DNA of 64,000 bases from assembly GCA_034359265.1 (NCBI GenBank), contig CP136896.1, forward strand, positions 14,787,501 through 14,851,500, read 5' to 3'. The notes beneath the pieces are model-generated. The model saw only the letters and a program-made list of their open reading frames with translations, was not told the DNA's origin and did no database searches. Position numbers and translations under genes: made by a program. Shown here one piece after another: positions 10,195 through 21,466 of the stretch; within the stretch, counting starts at the first letter, position 1, and each line of letters starts with the position of its first letter. Origin of the DNA: Canna indica (Eukaryota; Streptophyta; Magnoliopsida; Zingiberales; Cannaceae).

Positions 10195-10288
10195 GTCTAG
10201 GAGTGCCTAGAGCCTCCTGAAAAAACTGCCAGAATCTAACCGTGAATTGAGTACCCCGATCAGAGATGATCATGAACGGTGATTAGGG
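10195..10288 (-). pseudogene. Gypsy integrase core fragment
   Basis: On the minus strand MIISDRGTQFTVRFWQFFQE is the Asp-containing core motif of retroviral-type integrase (second catalytic Asp in SDRG), followed by ALGT. The frame then runs into unrelated CACTA sequence at about 10,195. It is separated from the integrase upstream part at 11,953-12,140 by an LTR and a MITE, and some residues between the two pieces are lost. Confidence 0.8.
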
Positions 10289-10855
10289 GGTGAACAAGAT
10301 TCCCTGATTCACCGAAACCGATTTAACCGAACCGAATTTACCGAATTAATTCGGTTCGATTTTCGGTTAAAAAAATTAGGATTTCGGTTTTTGGTTCAGT
10401 TCAGTAAATTAACCGACGGTTTGGTTAATTTACCGACTTAATCAAATCTTATATTAAGTATAAAAAATATAAAAATATATTGTATAGAGTTATTTGCCAC
10501 ACTAGTTAAGTTCATTTGCTTTTATCAAAAGTGTCAAGGTTTGAATATCAGTAATGTTGTTATTTATTGTTTTAATTTATAGTTATAAATATAATAAACT
10601 TAGTAAGGTATATTAATAAATAATAATTACTAGTATAGTCGTTAACATTTTACATAGTTGTTTGAGAGGTCTACAGTTTGAGTTTTGATGTTATACATTT
10701 ATTTAATTTTGTTATGTAATTTCGGTTGGTTAATCGAACCGAACTGAATTTTTTTGGTTAATTCGATCGGTTAACCGGAATTCCGGTTCGGTAAACGGTT
10801 AACAAGAATTGTAACCAATCGATTCGGTTAATTTACTGAACCGACCGATGCACAC
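10284..10855. mobile_element. hAT-like MITE with ACCGAACC-rich ends (probable)
   Basis: Starting near TAGGGGGTGAACAAG, the left 150 bp are rich in AACCGAACCGAA and GGTTCGGTT motifs. The right 150 bp (about 10,720-10,855) carry the same motifs in mirrored arrangement, with an AT-rich core between. This resembles plant non-autonomous hAT elements whose ends read GGGGTGnnCA and are rich in ACCGAACC. The right terminus (CGATGCACACAT) matches poorly, and I could not define a target-site duplication. Confidence 0.5.
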
Positions 10856-10869
10856 ATGGAACTAATGAT

Positions 10870-11952
10870 GACAACAAACATGGAACTAATGATTTCATAG
10901 ATAAATATTTTCTGGTTCTAAGTCGGTTTGTGTGCGACGTCCGTGATCAAAAAAATTGGAGAAATCTGAAGGACGCTCGTCGATGCTCAAATTCGTCGAA
11001 AAGATAGAGTTTAGATTTAGGATGTCTAGATTGAATATAAAATCCTTTATGATGCAAAGAACCCAAAAACTAAACTCGAAACTTGAAACCCAGATCGACC
11101 GAAACTGCATTCTGTGCAATTATCGGTCGATTGTTCGATGGACCGACCTGCGGGCCTAATGGCTCGATTTTGAGTCGTTGAGTTTGGTTGTACCCGAGCC
11201 CTATTGCTTGTTTTGCCTATTTAAACCCCTCTATAGCCTTCCTATGATACCATTGAACATCTTGAGCCATCCTTTGATCACCTTTAAGCTTACTTGAGCC
11301 ATCTTTTTGGAGAAACCCTAGTTTGAGCCTAGAAACCTTAATATTTCCTTTGAGCTTGCCTCGATTCATCATCAAGGAATCAAGTGGAGCTAGGACTTCT
11401 TGTTCAAGAGCTAAATTTATGTTGTTTAATATTTGCTCTCATTTACTTATGAATTTTGTGATTATTTCTGTATACTTTAAGGTTGTGTAAAGATCTAGTG
11501 TGTAGATCTTGAGTTTGATGGTTGCCTTGGTGTAGAGGCCAAAATCCATTGGCGTGATTAGTTTATTAGGATTAGTTGTGTAGTCCATAGGAGAAGAGGT
11601 GTTGGAGGTACTCTCAGGTGTGAGAGTAATCCTCGAGTGTGAGGTTTGGTGCCTTAGCCTGTAAATCCTCTTGTAGGATACACTTTAATCAAGTAAACTA
11701 GAATTTGAAATCTTAAGCAGAGTGCTTAGGTAGTGGAGCAAGCGTGGGACCGAACCACTATAAATTTCCTTGTTAGCATTGACTTGATTTGTGTGTGATT
11801 ATCTTGTTCTTGCTAAGTTGTCATTTATTATTGCTTCCGCTTGTTGATTAGTATCGTGATTTGCCTAAGTTTAAAGAAACGGTTAAAATTGACTTTAGGT
11901 TAAATTTATGGTAAACATACTATTTATCCCCCCTCTAGTGTGGTTATTCGCC
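10870..11952 (+). mobile_element. 5'-truncated LTR of a copia-like family (C)
   Basis: The segment starts at AACAAACATGGAACTAATG, a sequence that in complete LTRs lies about 60 bp inside the 5' end. It ends at CTAGTGTGGTTATTCGCC, matching the 3' end type of the LTR at 13,430. It contains TCGGTCGATTG-type motifs near 11,095-11,150, a TATTTAAA box near 11,217 and the C-run before CTCTAGTGTGG. It sits within the gypsy integrase gene. No internal region is present. Confidence 0.75.
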
Positions 11953-12140
11953 GAAATGAAGTGTGCCAACTTGGTCAATATGTCCACGATGACCCAAATA
12001 GAGTTATTTCCTTTCCAATACCTTGACAAACCGGTCACCAAATCCATTGTGCTCTTCTCCCACTTCCACTCCGGCACCTCCAAATTTTGAGGCAACCCTG
12101 CAGGCCTCAAGTGCTCGGCCTTGACTTGCTTGCAGACCAA
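11953..12140 (-). pseudogene. Gypsy integrase, upstream part
   Basis: The minus-strand frame gives VKAEHLRPAGLPQNLEVPEW followed by KSTMDLVTGLSRYWKGNNSI and WVIVDILTKLAHFIS. This is the region just after the zinc-binding domain and the start of the integrase core, with the first catalytic Asp in TMDLVTGL. The frame stops at the LTR junction at about 11,952. The linker before it (12,141-12,410) is the decayed region between RNase H and integrase. Confidence 0.85.
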
Positions 12141-12410
12141 ATACTTAGATACTAACTAAGCTACTTCCCTTTTCATTCCTTTTCACTAGTACTGTTGTCT
12201 CAGGTCACGGTACATCTTTGTAGCTCCCGCATGCATAGTGTATGTGGAGCTATGAGCCATCTCCAATATATGTCTCTGAACCTCAGCCATGTTCAACACC
12301 ATAATCATATCTCAGAACCTCAAGACACCCTCATCGTCAACTATGTAACTATCCTCCACATCTCCCCTCTTTGCCAAGTCCTTGGTCAAAGCATAAAAAT
12401 CATCCTCACT

Positions 12411-12962
12411 CTAAGTTGTTCGAAGCATATCTTTCAAGGTGGATTGAACACGTAGGTGTGCCACCATATAGCTTGAGTCATACACCGTTAGTATAGCCCC
12501 GTCACTCAGACAACTAGTGAGCTCCCTCGCTAAGGGCCTCCTATCCACAGCCAAATGGACCAAGATGCCCAGAGACTTTTTGCTTAAGGCTTCTACTACC
12601 ATGTTCGTCTTTCCCGGGTGATAAAGAATGGTGCAGTCATAGTCCTTCAAGAGCTCTAACCATCTCCTCTGCCTCAAATTCACTTCCTTCTGAGTGAGCA
12701 AGTACTGGAGGACCTTGTGATTAGTATAAATCTTATGTGCCTCCTCATAGAGATAATGACGTCATAGCTTCAGTGCGAACATTACTACTGCCAACTCCAG
12801 ATCATGCGTCGGGTAGTTCTTCTTGTGGTTTTTAAATTGTTGGGACACATAGGCTATCACCTTGCCATGTAGAACGCATCCCAGGCCAACCCGCGAGGCA
12901 TCGCAGTAAACCATGAATCCTCCCGAACCCGACAACAAAGCTAATACTGGTGTCGAAGTCAA
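12411..12962 (-). pseudogene. Gypsy RNase H domain
   Basis: On the minus strand [16 protein letters not shown] is the start of the Ty3-type RNase H domain (catalytic Asp in CDAS). [17 protein letters not shown] follows, then after a stop [19 protein letters not shown] and [20 protein letters not shown]. Two frames are needed (12,962-12,762 and 12,701-12,411), separated by one stop. It degrades the RNA strand during reverse transcription; this copy is inactive. Confidence 0.87.
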
Positions 12963-12999
12963 GCAATCTTTGAGCTTCTGAAAACTCTCCTCACATTTG

Positions 13000-13429
13000 T
13001 CATCCCATATAAACTTGACCTTCTTCTATGTCTGCCAAGTGAGGGGTGCAACTCAAGAAGCTTTCCATAAATTTTTTGTAGTATCCGGCCAAACCCAAGA
13101 AGTTGCGAACCTTTGTCACACTGGTTGGCCGTTCCCATTTTTGGACACCTTCCACCTTTGCAGGGTCTACCTTCACCCCTTCCCGTGACACAATGTGTCC
13201 GTAAAATCCCACACTATCCAGCAAAAACTCACACTTGGAAAACTTAGCATATAGTTGGTGCCTTATAAGGGTCTCTAGGACCACCCTCAAGTGCTCACTG
13301 TGCTCCTCCCTGCTCTTAGAATACACTAGAATGACATCATTGAAAACAATGACAAACTTGTCCAAGTATTCCCTGAACACCCGGTTCAAAAGGTTCATGA
13401 ATGTCGCTAGTGCATTAGTCAACCCAAAG
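13000..13429 (-). pseudogene. Gypsy reverse transcriptase, second half
   Basis: The frame starts with [18 protein letters not shown] directly at the edge of the solo LTR. It continues with the catalytic region, where the usual F-x-D-D-I-L-V-Y-S reads [10 protein letters not shown], so at least one catalytic Asp is changed. [20 protein letters not shown] and [13 protein letters not shown] follow, both typical of gypsy RT. The first half is found at 20,433-20,947, across the inserted LTR. Confidence 0.88.
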
Positions 13430-14178
13430 TGTTGGTGAAATGGCCACACTAGAAAGGGGTGAATAATGTGTTATCTAAATCTTTTTGCCTAATTCCGATT
13501 TTAATCGTTTACTTGATTACTTAGGCAATTCACAAATTGAGTAGTAAGCGGAAGCAATAAGAAATGCAAGGTAAATAATGCTAACATAATTATTTATAGT
13601 GGTTCAGCCCCAATGCCTACTCCACTACCTAAGCACCCCACTTAGGATTTCCAAACTAGATTTACTAGAATATATCATTTTCCTTACAAAGAGGACTTTA
13701 CATCGGAAAGTGTTACACCCCAAAGATTTGAATAATTATTTTCCTAGATTTTTGGGGAATTTTTAGAATTTTATTATGATTGGGGGGTATTTTGGTAAAT
13801 TTATGCAATTGAAGGGTTTTTATGTAAAATATCCAAATCGGATTAAAAACCTAGATTTATTAGGTCTTTGAAGGGGGAGGTGGCAGCCGTCGTGAGAAGG
13901 GGAGATGGTAGCCATCGTGAGAGGAGGTCGGCTATCGAAGGGGTGATCAGAGCGATTTGAGGTAGGATTCTTTTCTCGATTCCTTGTCCTTCATTTAGGG
14001 TAGTTGAATATGTTGGGATGAGATCACGATTGAGTATCCTTGTTGTGGTTTTGAATTGAATTTGCGCTGCAATTTAACATGAAGTTTTTTGTATATTTTC
14101 TGGATTTTTCACTGCAATTTCTCAGAGTTCCTGATTCGGGTCGTGTTGTTCGACGGCGGCTAGGCGACTGGCCAGTAG

Positions 14179-15679
14179 TGTTGGCTTTAGGTTTTCAACC
14201 TTGGTCTTAATCTCAGTTTTGATGATAACAAATATGGGACAAATGATTTCACTGAGTATATCTTCAGGTTCCATATCAGTAGCGTTCGATGTCCTCGATT
14301 AGAAAAATTAGAGAAATCGATAAACCAGAAGGACATTAATCATCGCGCTTGGGTTCGTCGCGGAAACTTCTCAAAGATCGATGAGTGCACCAAAGTCGCA
14401 TCGGGCGAGCTCAAATATCACATGGAAAGCTCTCCGAGATGATGCTCGTTGAAAGTCGGAACCCGAAAATGAAGCGCGGAAGAAAATAGGCTGAAAAACA
14501 AATCTCAGCCTATGTTCGATCGACCGGGCGGTCAACCAAATAGGGTAAGAAAAATGGCACCAGCCATTTCGATTGACCGGTCGATCGATTGAACACTGTC
14601 GAAAATAGGCAGTGGGCACTTCGGTTGACCAGTCAGTCGATCGACAGTGGCTGGTTTTGGGCAGTAGCCCTAGCGGTCGATCGATCGATCGACCGGAGTA
14701 AAAAATTATGCAGCGTGCGATCTTGCCTTCCCTGCATCGGTCGACCGATGGGTCGACCGAATTGAGGGAATGAACAGTCACGTCTGGGTGGTTGACCCGT
14801 CGATCGATCGACCACAAATAGAAGTGAAGCGGCAGCCTGCAATGGATAGAAAACTATTTGTTGAGCTGTCGTTTCTTCAGCAGGGTATAAATATACCCTC
14901 ATATGATTCTTTTATAATCTTCCCTTCATCTTACAAATTTTATTGAGCATTTAAGAAGGGATTTAAGCATTCTAAAAGAAAAATTGTGTGTGCTCTGTTT
15001 CTTTCCGTGGACGTCTTCTTCAAGCGCACAAGCTGGGCTTAACTCGGGTTTTGATCAAGCTCTACCTCTTGACGAGTTGAAGGTGCCAAAGGCTTGCAAA
15101 GGAGCTTTTACTATTGGTTTTATTCTTAGCTCTTTTGATTGTAATTTTACCTGTTATTTGAACATTTTATTTGAAGTTGCGTTTGTAAGACCAATGTTGT
15201 TAGGTCTTGTTGTGTGAAGTGATATCATTGGTGTAGAAGGAGTAAAGCCACTCGTGTAAACTTAGTGTTTACTAGGATTAGTCTAGTTGTCCCTTAGGTT
15301 GAGGTGGGAAAGTGCTCTCGGTAGGAAGGCGGGATACTTTCGGGTGTGGAAGTGCGTTCAGTTGGAGAGCGGAGACTTTCCGGTGAAAAGTCCTCTGTGT
15401 AAGGGAAACGAAAATTAATCTAGTAAAACTAGTTTGGAAATCCTAAGCGGGGTGCTTAGGTAGTGGAGTATGCATTGGGGCCGAACCATTATAAATCTTG
15501 TGTTTGCATTGTTATTATTGATTATTTTATCTGCTTAATCATTTATAGCTTCCGCATCCAATCATCAAATCGCAAATTGCCTAAACTAATCAAGAAATTA
15601 TTAAAATCGGATTTGGACAAATAGAATTAGTAAACACACTATTCACTCCCCCCCCTCTAGTGTCGCCATTTCGCCCACA
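14179..15679 (+). repeat. 5' LTR, copia family A
   Basis: This is a 1,501-bp LTR from TGTTGGCTTTAGG to TCGCCCACA, directly followed by the primer-binding site. A TATA box TATAAATA is at 14,886-14,893. A dense cluster of palindromes (TCGGTCGACCGA, GATCGATCGATC and similar) spans about 14,515-14,815, upstream of the TATA box, that is in U3. The end has a C-run before CTCTAGTGTCGCC. Confidence 0.92.
14886..14893 (+). promoter_or_regulatory. LTR TATA box
   Basis: TATAAATA lies about 70-100 bp downstream of the palindrome cluster in U3 of the family A LTR. Equivalent boxes occur in the other LTRs (2325, 5083 minus, 22,826, 29,827, 32,527 minus, 52,498 minus, 60,951), which supports a real core promoter. 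Confidence 0.65.
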
Positions 15680-15681
15680 TT

Positions 15682-15693
15682 TGGTATCAGAGC
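15682..15693 (+). promoter_or_regulatory. Primer-binding site (initiator Met tRNA)
   Basis: TGGTATCAGAGC begins two bases after the LTR end. It is complementary to the 3' end of plant initiator methionine tRNA, the usual primer of copia elements. Confidence 0.92.
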
Positions 15694-15747
15694 GGGTTCG
15701 TAGTTTGAAATTTCACTATCTCTTCTACACCTTGTCTCGATCTTGAA

Positions 15748-17105
15748 ATGGCTCTAGAGTCGGTAGCGTCTATACCCCCTAGGTTCGATGAGTCTAACTT
15801 TGGTCTTTGGAAGGGTAGAATGTACACTTTCCTAAAGACTCAAAGTTTTGGTGTTTTTAATATGGTAAAGATAAAATATGTTGAACCTAAGAAAAATATG
15901 GATTCATGGACCCAAGAACAAATTAATATGTTTGAATTAAATGCTAAAGCAATTAATTGCATATATTGTTCTTTGGGAAATAATATATTTGAAAAAATCA
16001 TGCATTGTACTTCCGCATTTGATATTTGGGCTTGCTTGAATATGCTTTATGATTATGCTAAAACTGAAGAACTTGTTACTCTAAATAAAGGAGACGATGA
16101 CAATTGTCATACTCCTACATCTAATGAAGTTCTTGAAGTTTTTAGTGTTTCTAGCCAAAGAAGTACAAAGAGTCGAAAGAGAAAGGTGATATGTCACCTA
16201 TACAATGAGAAAGGGCATGTAAGGAAGAATTGCCCTACCATGAAGAACAAGGCAAAGAGGAGGTCAAATGCTTCCACATCATCCTACTCAAGTGAAGCAT
16301 CCTTCCTTCATGATTATGAAGCCATTTGAAAAGAATGCCTCATGAATGATAACAATGAGGTACATTCTACCTCTTCTAGTCATGTTAATAACAATAATAG
16401 TATTAACTCATCTAGCTCTCATGATTTGCTTTATGATGAACTAATGGATGAGTACAAAAACATGTATGCCTTGTTAATTAGAAAAGATAAAGAGAACAAA
16501 AATTTGAAGAAAGAAAACTTAAACCTTAGCTCTCAATTACATGATGTAAAATTAGAAAATGAGAAGCTAAAACTTAGTGTCTCCAATTCATGCCATGATG
16601 CCTTAAGTGTTGACACTAAAGATTAAAAAACAAATATGACAATCTAAAGAATAAAAATAGCATGTTGAAAACCTAATTGCATGCTATTCAAAAATTCATG
16701 AACGACTTAAAAAATAAGGTTGTTTTTCTAAATAAGAAAGTCAATAATCTATCTAGCAATTCATCTTCTAAGAATTCTAGAAATGCAAATGTTTCTTCCA
16801 AGAATGCTTATGCACATCATGCTTCTCGTATCAAGCATTCTACAACTAAACCTCATGCTCAAAAGAAGAATGTATCTTTTAAGAATGCTCATGCTCATCT
16901 TAGTTCAAATGACAAGCATTCTAAAATTAAATCTCATGTCCATGCTAAAAATGAAAAGAAAAAGTTTCATGGACATTGCTTTTGTTGTGGTATCTATGGG
17001 CATGCCATATATGATTGTGCTTTAAAAAGGAACCCTAGTGTTGTTAAGACACTTTGGGTACCTAAACTAATCAAGAAACGATTAAAATCGGATTTGGGCA
17101 AATAG
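15748..17105 (+). pseudogene. Copia gag (family A)
   Basis: The frame starts MALESVASIPPRFDESNFGL at 15,748, 55 bp after the primer-binding site. It has the copia gag core (WKGRMYTFLKTQ, then WTQEQINMFELNAKAINC and AFDIWACLNMLYDYA). The first zinc knuckle reads CHLYNEKGHVRKNC, in which the second Cys is Tyr; the sister copy at 31,693 keeps Cys there. Stops at 16,327 and 16,624 split the gene. A last open part (16,677-17,105) carries an intact knuckle CFCCGIYGHAIYDC. It then enters LTR sequence, giving an artificial tail LIKKRLKSDLGK. Gag forms the particle that packages the element RNA; this copy is broken. Confidence 0.88.
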
Positions 17106-17156
17106 AATTAGTAAACACACTATTCACCCCCCTCTAATGTCGTCATTTTGCCCACA

Positions 17157-18962
17157 AGCAGGCGCTCGGAAGTCATGTGCAGTGCTGCCGGTGTGGCAGC
17201 ATCGGGGTGAGGCACTACCGGTGCTGTAGCGTCGAGGCGAGGCTGTGCCACGTGGCGGCAGCGCCTGTGCTGCATACGCAGTAGCCTTGCGTCGCTGCTG
17301 CCTGGTGCGGCCCCGCTAGGCATTGTCGCGGCGAGCGGCGGAGGGCGGCGGCGGCTTGTCTCCGACGATTGGAGAGGGCCACGTCGAGACCCTCGTGTCG
17401 GCAGGTGTTGGTGGCAGCGGCGGCTAGTTGGGAGTTGGGGTTAGAAACCCTTGTTTGAGGTGGGAGGTGGGAGGTGGAAGATGAAGTGTTGTGAATATAA
17501 CGGTGTTATATTGGTGTGTTATATTCTTATAACAATGTTATAGATTTGAGATAAAGTGATATTGGGATATTGTTTATATTAGGTGGTAGCAGTGTGGTAT
17601 AGTGTATATATCAGTGCTGTATAGCCTGGTAGCAGTGTTACAAGTTGTAACATTTTTGTTATTTATTTATGTATTTTAAATGGGTAATTTGGTATTTTTC
17701 TTATAGAATTATGTTGAGGGTCTTGCGATTGTCGGATTTGTACATATATTATATGAATCTTTACCTAAATTGCTTTCTGGATTTATTGGTGATGTTTGTT
17801 TCTCCAAAAGATGATCAGATTTTGAAAATAGTATTTGGTGGATTGCCTCGATTTGTGTGTCAAGCCTTAAATTATATTTTAAGTATTTTATTATGATAGT
17901 ATAGTTGGGTATGGTTTTAATGGCAGTTGATTCTTGTTGACTCTCGTTGATTCTCATCCCGACACATGTTTGATTATTCTAAACTGAAGTATTTATCTTG
18001 TTGTTCCTTCTGTTGATCTTAATATTTGTTATTATTGAAATTCATGTTGCATGTTGTTGGCTCATATACATGTTGATATCATATTATGTTGCATGAATTG
18101 GATCTATAATGATTATGATGATTAGGAAGTATGTGTAGGTGTTGAGGAGTTGCATAATGCTAGATTCAGATTGTTGGTTGGTCGCATTATTGATGTTGTT
18201 CTTGTCATATGCACTATATTATTGACATCAGGCCGATAGCATTTATGCATGTTGCTTCTATAGTTGTGAGAGTTATATTGGCATGTTGTGCATTATGACC
18301 TGTTGTTGGGCGCAAGCCCAAACACTATTGATTTATTGCCCAAGGTGAATGGGCAAGTGACATCGGTGATAACCAAATATCCACACACGTGCGTGTGCGG
18401 CGTCGCGGTGTTAGATGTCGGCGGGCTATCTTTTAGATAGTCGCATCTCCAGTTGGAGCGGGCTTGAGGTGCCACTCTCGAGGTGAGAGAATGCGGGGGA
18501 AATCCAATTGTCTACTACGCTCTTGATTGGGTGATTATTATGCATGTACGCGTTATCGGTAGGATATGTATGATTTGACGTTGTGCTAGTTAACATGAGT
18601 AAATAATAATAGTTATGAGGTGCATACATTATTATACATCTGCATAGTGGTTGGTAGATGCATAAGTGTTTATCTAAGGATGACATCGCATTGGTTGGTA
18701 TGAGTATATAATATTAGTTATGGTATGCACATTGTTGAATACCATGTCATCATGACATCATGGATGATCTTCTTTACCTTTTGACATATTGTGATATCCT
18801 ACTCAGCTTTTCACTAATTTTTGTTGCTTTTGCCTTAGATCTGCAGGTTCAAGTGATAGCTGAGAAGGTCTAGTTAGATAGAGTAGAGGAGGCAGACTCT
18901 GACATTGATTTCCATAGAGATTTATAAAGTTCATTGAATAACATTTCATTATTGTAATAGAT
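17157..18962. other. Rest of Ty3-like solo LTR, no gene
   Basis: GC-rich (17,162-17,480) then AT-rich sequence with imperfect TATAACGGTGTTATA-like and GTTGCATG-type repeats. Short open frames have no family features. It belongs to the solo LTR 13,711-19,095. Confidence 0.6.
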
Positions 18963-20432
18963 ATTATTCTAATGCAAGTGGTTGAGGTTCATGTTGCAAG
19001 TTGTTCATGAAGGTTTTGGTGTGTTGGTTGATTGTTAGTTGCGCTTCTCCTAAATGGTGTCCCTTATGAGGATTGAACCTAGGCGGGGCATAACAGAAAG
19101 TCTCCACTCTCAAACCAAAGGCACTTCCACACCCGAAAGTATCCTGTCTTCCTATCGAGAGCACTCTCCCACCTCAACCTAAAGGAAAACTCAACTAATA
19201 ATAGTAAACTAAGTTTACAATGGTGGATTTAAGCCTTAACACCAAGACAACCACCAACTCAATCAACCTAGCACTCTAGGTTTACACAAACTCAAATACA
19301 ATGAAATAAACAACAAAATACAATAATAAATGGAGTAATAAATCAAACAATAAAGTACTTACTCCACAACAAGATTCCTAGCTTCCTCTTGATGCCTTTG
19401 ATGATGAAACAACGAAGGTAAGACTCAATCAAAGAGATGAAATATCAAAGCTAGGGTTTTCACAAGAATTAGCTCAATAAAGCTTGGGAATGATCACAAG
19501 ATGGCTCAAGAAGGTTAGGAGTGATCAAGATGGTTAAAGGAAGGCTGGGACATCAATATTTATAGAGCCATGAAGTGGGCTCAGGTGAAACAATGCTCAA
19601 TGGCTCGAAATATAGTCATTTTTCATCGTCCGATCATTTGTCGGTCGATCGTCGATCGACCGACCAAGCAACCGCCGAGCAACCGAATGCATTCTACCAC
19701 TTTTGGGTACCATTCGGTCGACCGACTAGTCGATCGAAACTAGAAAAATCAGTCCAGTTTGCTGATTTTTCTACTCATTTGTTCATTTCTGGGTTCAGTC
19801 TTCGCTAAGTCATCTTATATAATATTTTTTAACTTTAAGTTATATAAGGATTACCCCCATTTGGATTCAATAAAAATATCTAAAAAATTAAAATCCTTAA
19901 GAATCAAAATCTAACTTTTGGGGTCTAGTACAAATTTTTGAAAACTAAAAATTTTATAATCTCCCGGGTCAAATATGCATAGGTTAAAGGCTTCCAAAAA
20001 ATCCTTCAAAATATTTCGTTTACTAGTTTTTACCTAAGGAACAATTACCGAAACTTTTGGTGCCAAGAAAATATTTAGGTCATAGTTTTTACCTAGGCTT
20101 AGTGAATTTTAGGGCCATTTCCGATTTTCCGATTTTTCATGTTTTGGGGTTCGGGTTTGGTTTTTGGGTTTCTTTGCATCATCGTGAGGATTTACAACAT
20201 ATGCTAGACACCCTACACCTAAACTCTAACTTCTCGAAGAATCCCGAGTTCGACAAGCGTCCTTCCCGATTTCTTTGATTTCTCTAATTTCTTTGATTTT
20301 TTCGATCGAGGACGTCGTGCGCTAACCGATATGGAACCTAAAAATAACTCTCCATGAAATCATTAGTTCCATGTTTGTTATCATCAAAACCGAGATTAAG
20401 ACCAAGGTTGAAAACCTTGGGCCAACACAAAG

Positions 20433-20947
20433 GACATGACCAAGAAATCATAGTGGACATATCTCGTCTTGAGAGAAGTCTTAGGCACATCCTGGTTCCA
20501 GATCCTCAACTGATGGTACGCGGACCTCAAGTCTATCTTGGATAACCACTTTTCCCCTTGCAGTTCATCAAATAGGTCATCAATCCGCGATAGTGGGTAA
20601 CAGTTTTTGATTGTCACCTTATTCAATTGCATGTAGTCGATGCATATGCACATGGACCCATCATTCTTATTGATGAACAACACTAGTGCTCCCCACATGG
20701 ACACACTCGGGCGTATGAAGCCTAAATCCATCAACTTATGTAGCTGAGTCTTAAGCTCTCTTAATTCTATCGGTGCCATCCAATAGGGGGGAATCGTAAT
20801 TGGCTTTACCCCCGGCTGCAAGTCAATGCAGAACTGAATCTCCCACTTTGGTGGCAACCTCGGAAGCTTGTCGATAAAAACGTCGAGAAACTCACTAACA
20901 ATAGGTGTCTCTTCCACCTTTTTGGCCGCCCCCTCAGCTATGGACAC
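20433..20947 (-). pseudogene. Gypsy reverse transcriptase, first half
   Basis: On the minus strand [20 protein letters not shown] and [20 protein letters not shown] are the usual start of gypsy RT. LREFGFIRPS-type sequence ([20 protein letters not shown]) and [11 protein letters not shown] with a catalytic Asp follow. The frame is open to the LTR edge at 20,432, where YDFLVMSF is cut; the continuation (GLTNALATF) is at 13,429. The piece is well kept compared with the rest of the element. Confidence 0.9.
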
Positions 20948-21166
20948 AAAAGCCAGAAATGACTGGCATCTTTCAGGCTTTAAGGGCTGAAATAATCCTC
21001 AGTAAATCTCTCCTTCCATCACCCTAGAAAGTAAACTGTAGTAGCACAGGATTACTGAAGATGGCAAGCTTCGCTCTACAGTTCATCGACACATAGTGAG
21101 CAGACAACCAATCCATTCACAGTATCATGTCCAGCTCTAGCGACGATGACAACACCGGTTCAGCCT

Positions 21167-21466
21167 CTAACATATACCCACACATTGATACTCACAGTCA
21201 AGGAAGACAGTCTCTGCTAGGACGACATCGCCCGTAGGCGTTGACACCACTAAGGGTGCCTCGAGTAGGCTCTCTTCCTTTCCCATCCGCGATGCAAAAT
21301 CAGTGGAAATAAAGGAGTGCGTAGCACCCAAATCGAATAACAAAAATGGCATAACAGAACAAACTGCAAGAGTATCTGTCACCACTGCCTTTGATGCCTC
21401 GGTGCTACAGCGTCGTTGCCCCCTTCCCCAAGACTGACCCCTTTGAGCCATAGAAGCTATTGACAC
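21167..21466 (-). pseudogene. Gypsy aspartic protease region
   Basis: The minus frame contains LLFDLGATHSFISTDFASRM, the retropepsin active-site segment. The usual D-S-G triad reads D-L-G, a change expected to impair activity. AVCSVMPF precedes and LLEAPLVVSTPTGDVVLAE follows, as in plant gypsy proteases. Sequence from 20,948 to 21,166 is the linker to RT, with frameshifts. Confidence 0.82.

Larger units (their letters stand above)
14179..17156 (+). mobile_element. Copia family A element with pol and most of 3' LTR deleted
   Basis: A 5' LTR (14,179-15,679), a primer-binding site and a gag gene are present. The gag frame then passes near 17,060 directly into the last 90 bp of an LTR, ending CCCACA at 17,156. 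Flanks are AGTAG (14,174-14,178) and AGCAG (17,157-17,161), a duplication with one mismatch, so both outer ends are original. Protease, integrase, RT and RNase H are lost. Confidence 0.9.
13711..19095 (+). mobile_element. Ty3-like solo LTR (about 2.4 kb), interrupted by a copia element
   Basis: The ends are TGTTACACCCC at 13,711 and GCGGGGCATAACA at 19,095, with a perfect GAAAG duplication (13,706-13,710 and 19,096-19,100). Without the inserted copia (14,179-17,156 plus one duplication copy) the LTR is about 2.4 kb. Its ends and length resemble large plant Ty3/gypsy LTRs, but no coding region is left to prove the superfamily. A GC-rich stretch lies at 17,162-17,480 and AT-rich non-coding sequence at 17,480-18,960. 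I see no gene in these parts. Confidence 0.9.
13430..20427 (-). mobile_element. Copia-type solo LTR inserted in gypsy RT, itself interrupted
   Basis: The outer ends are TGTTGGTG... at 13,430 and ...GGGCCAACA at 20,427, flanked by a perfect duplication CAAAG (13,425-13,429 and 20,428-20,432). Removing it rejoins the two halves of the gypsy RT gene. The LTR is made of 13,430-13,710 and 19,101-20,427, oriented minus, with palindromic GGTCGATCGACC motifs near 19,645-19,740. The middle is a second solo LTR (13,711-19,095). Confidence 0.93.

Noticed and set aside
17120..17323. GC-rich minus-strand frame as a small gene
   Set aside because: Lies across the copia/LTR junction, has no family features, and belongs to a solo LTR.
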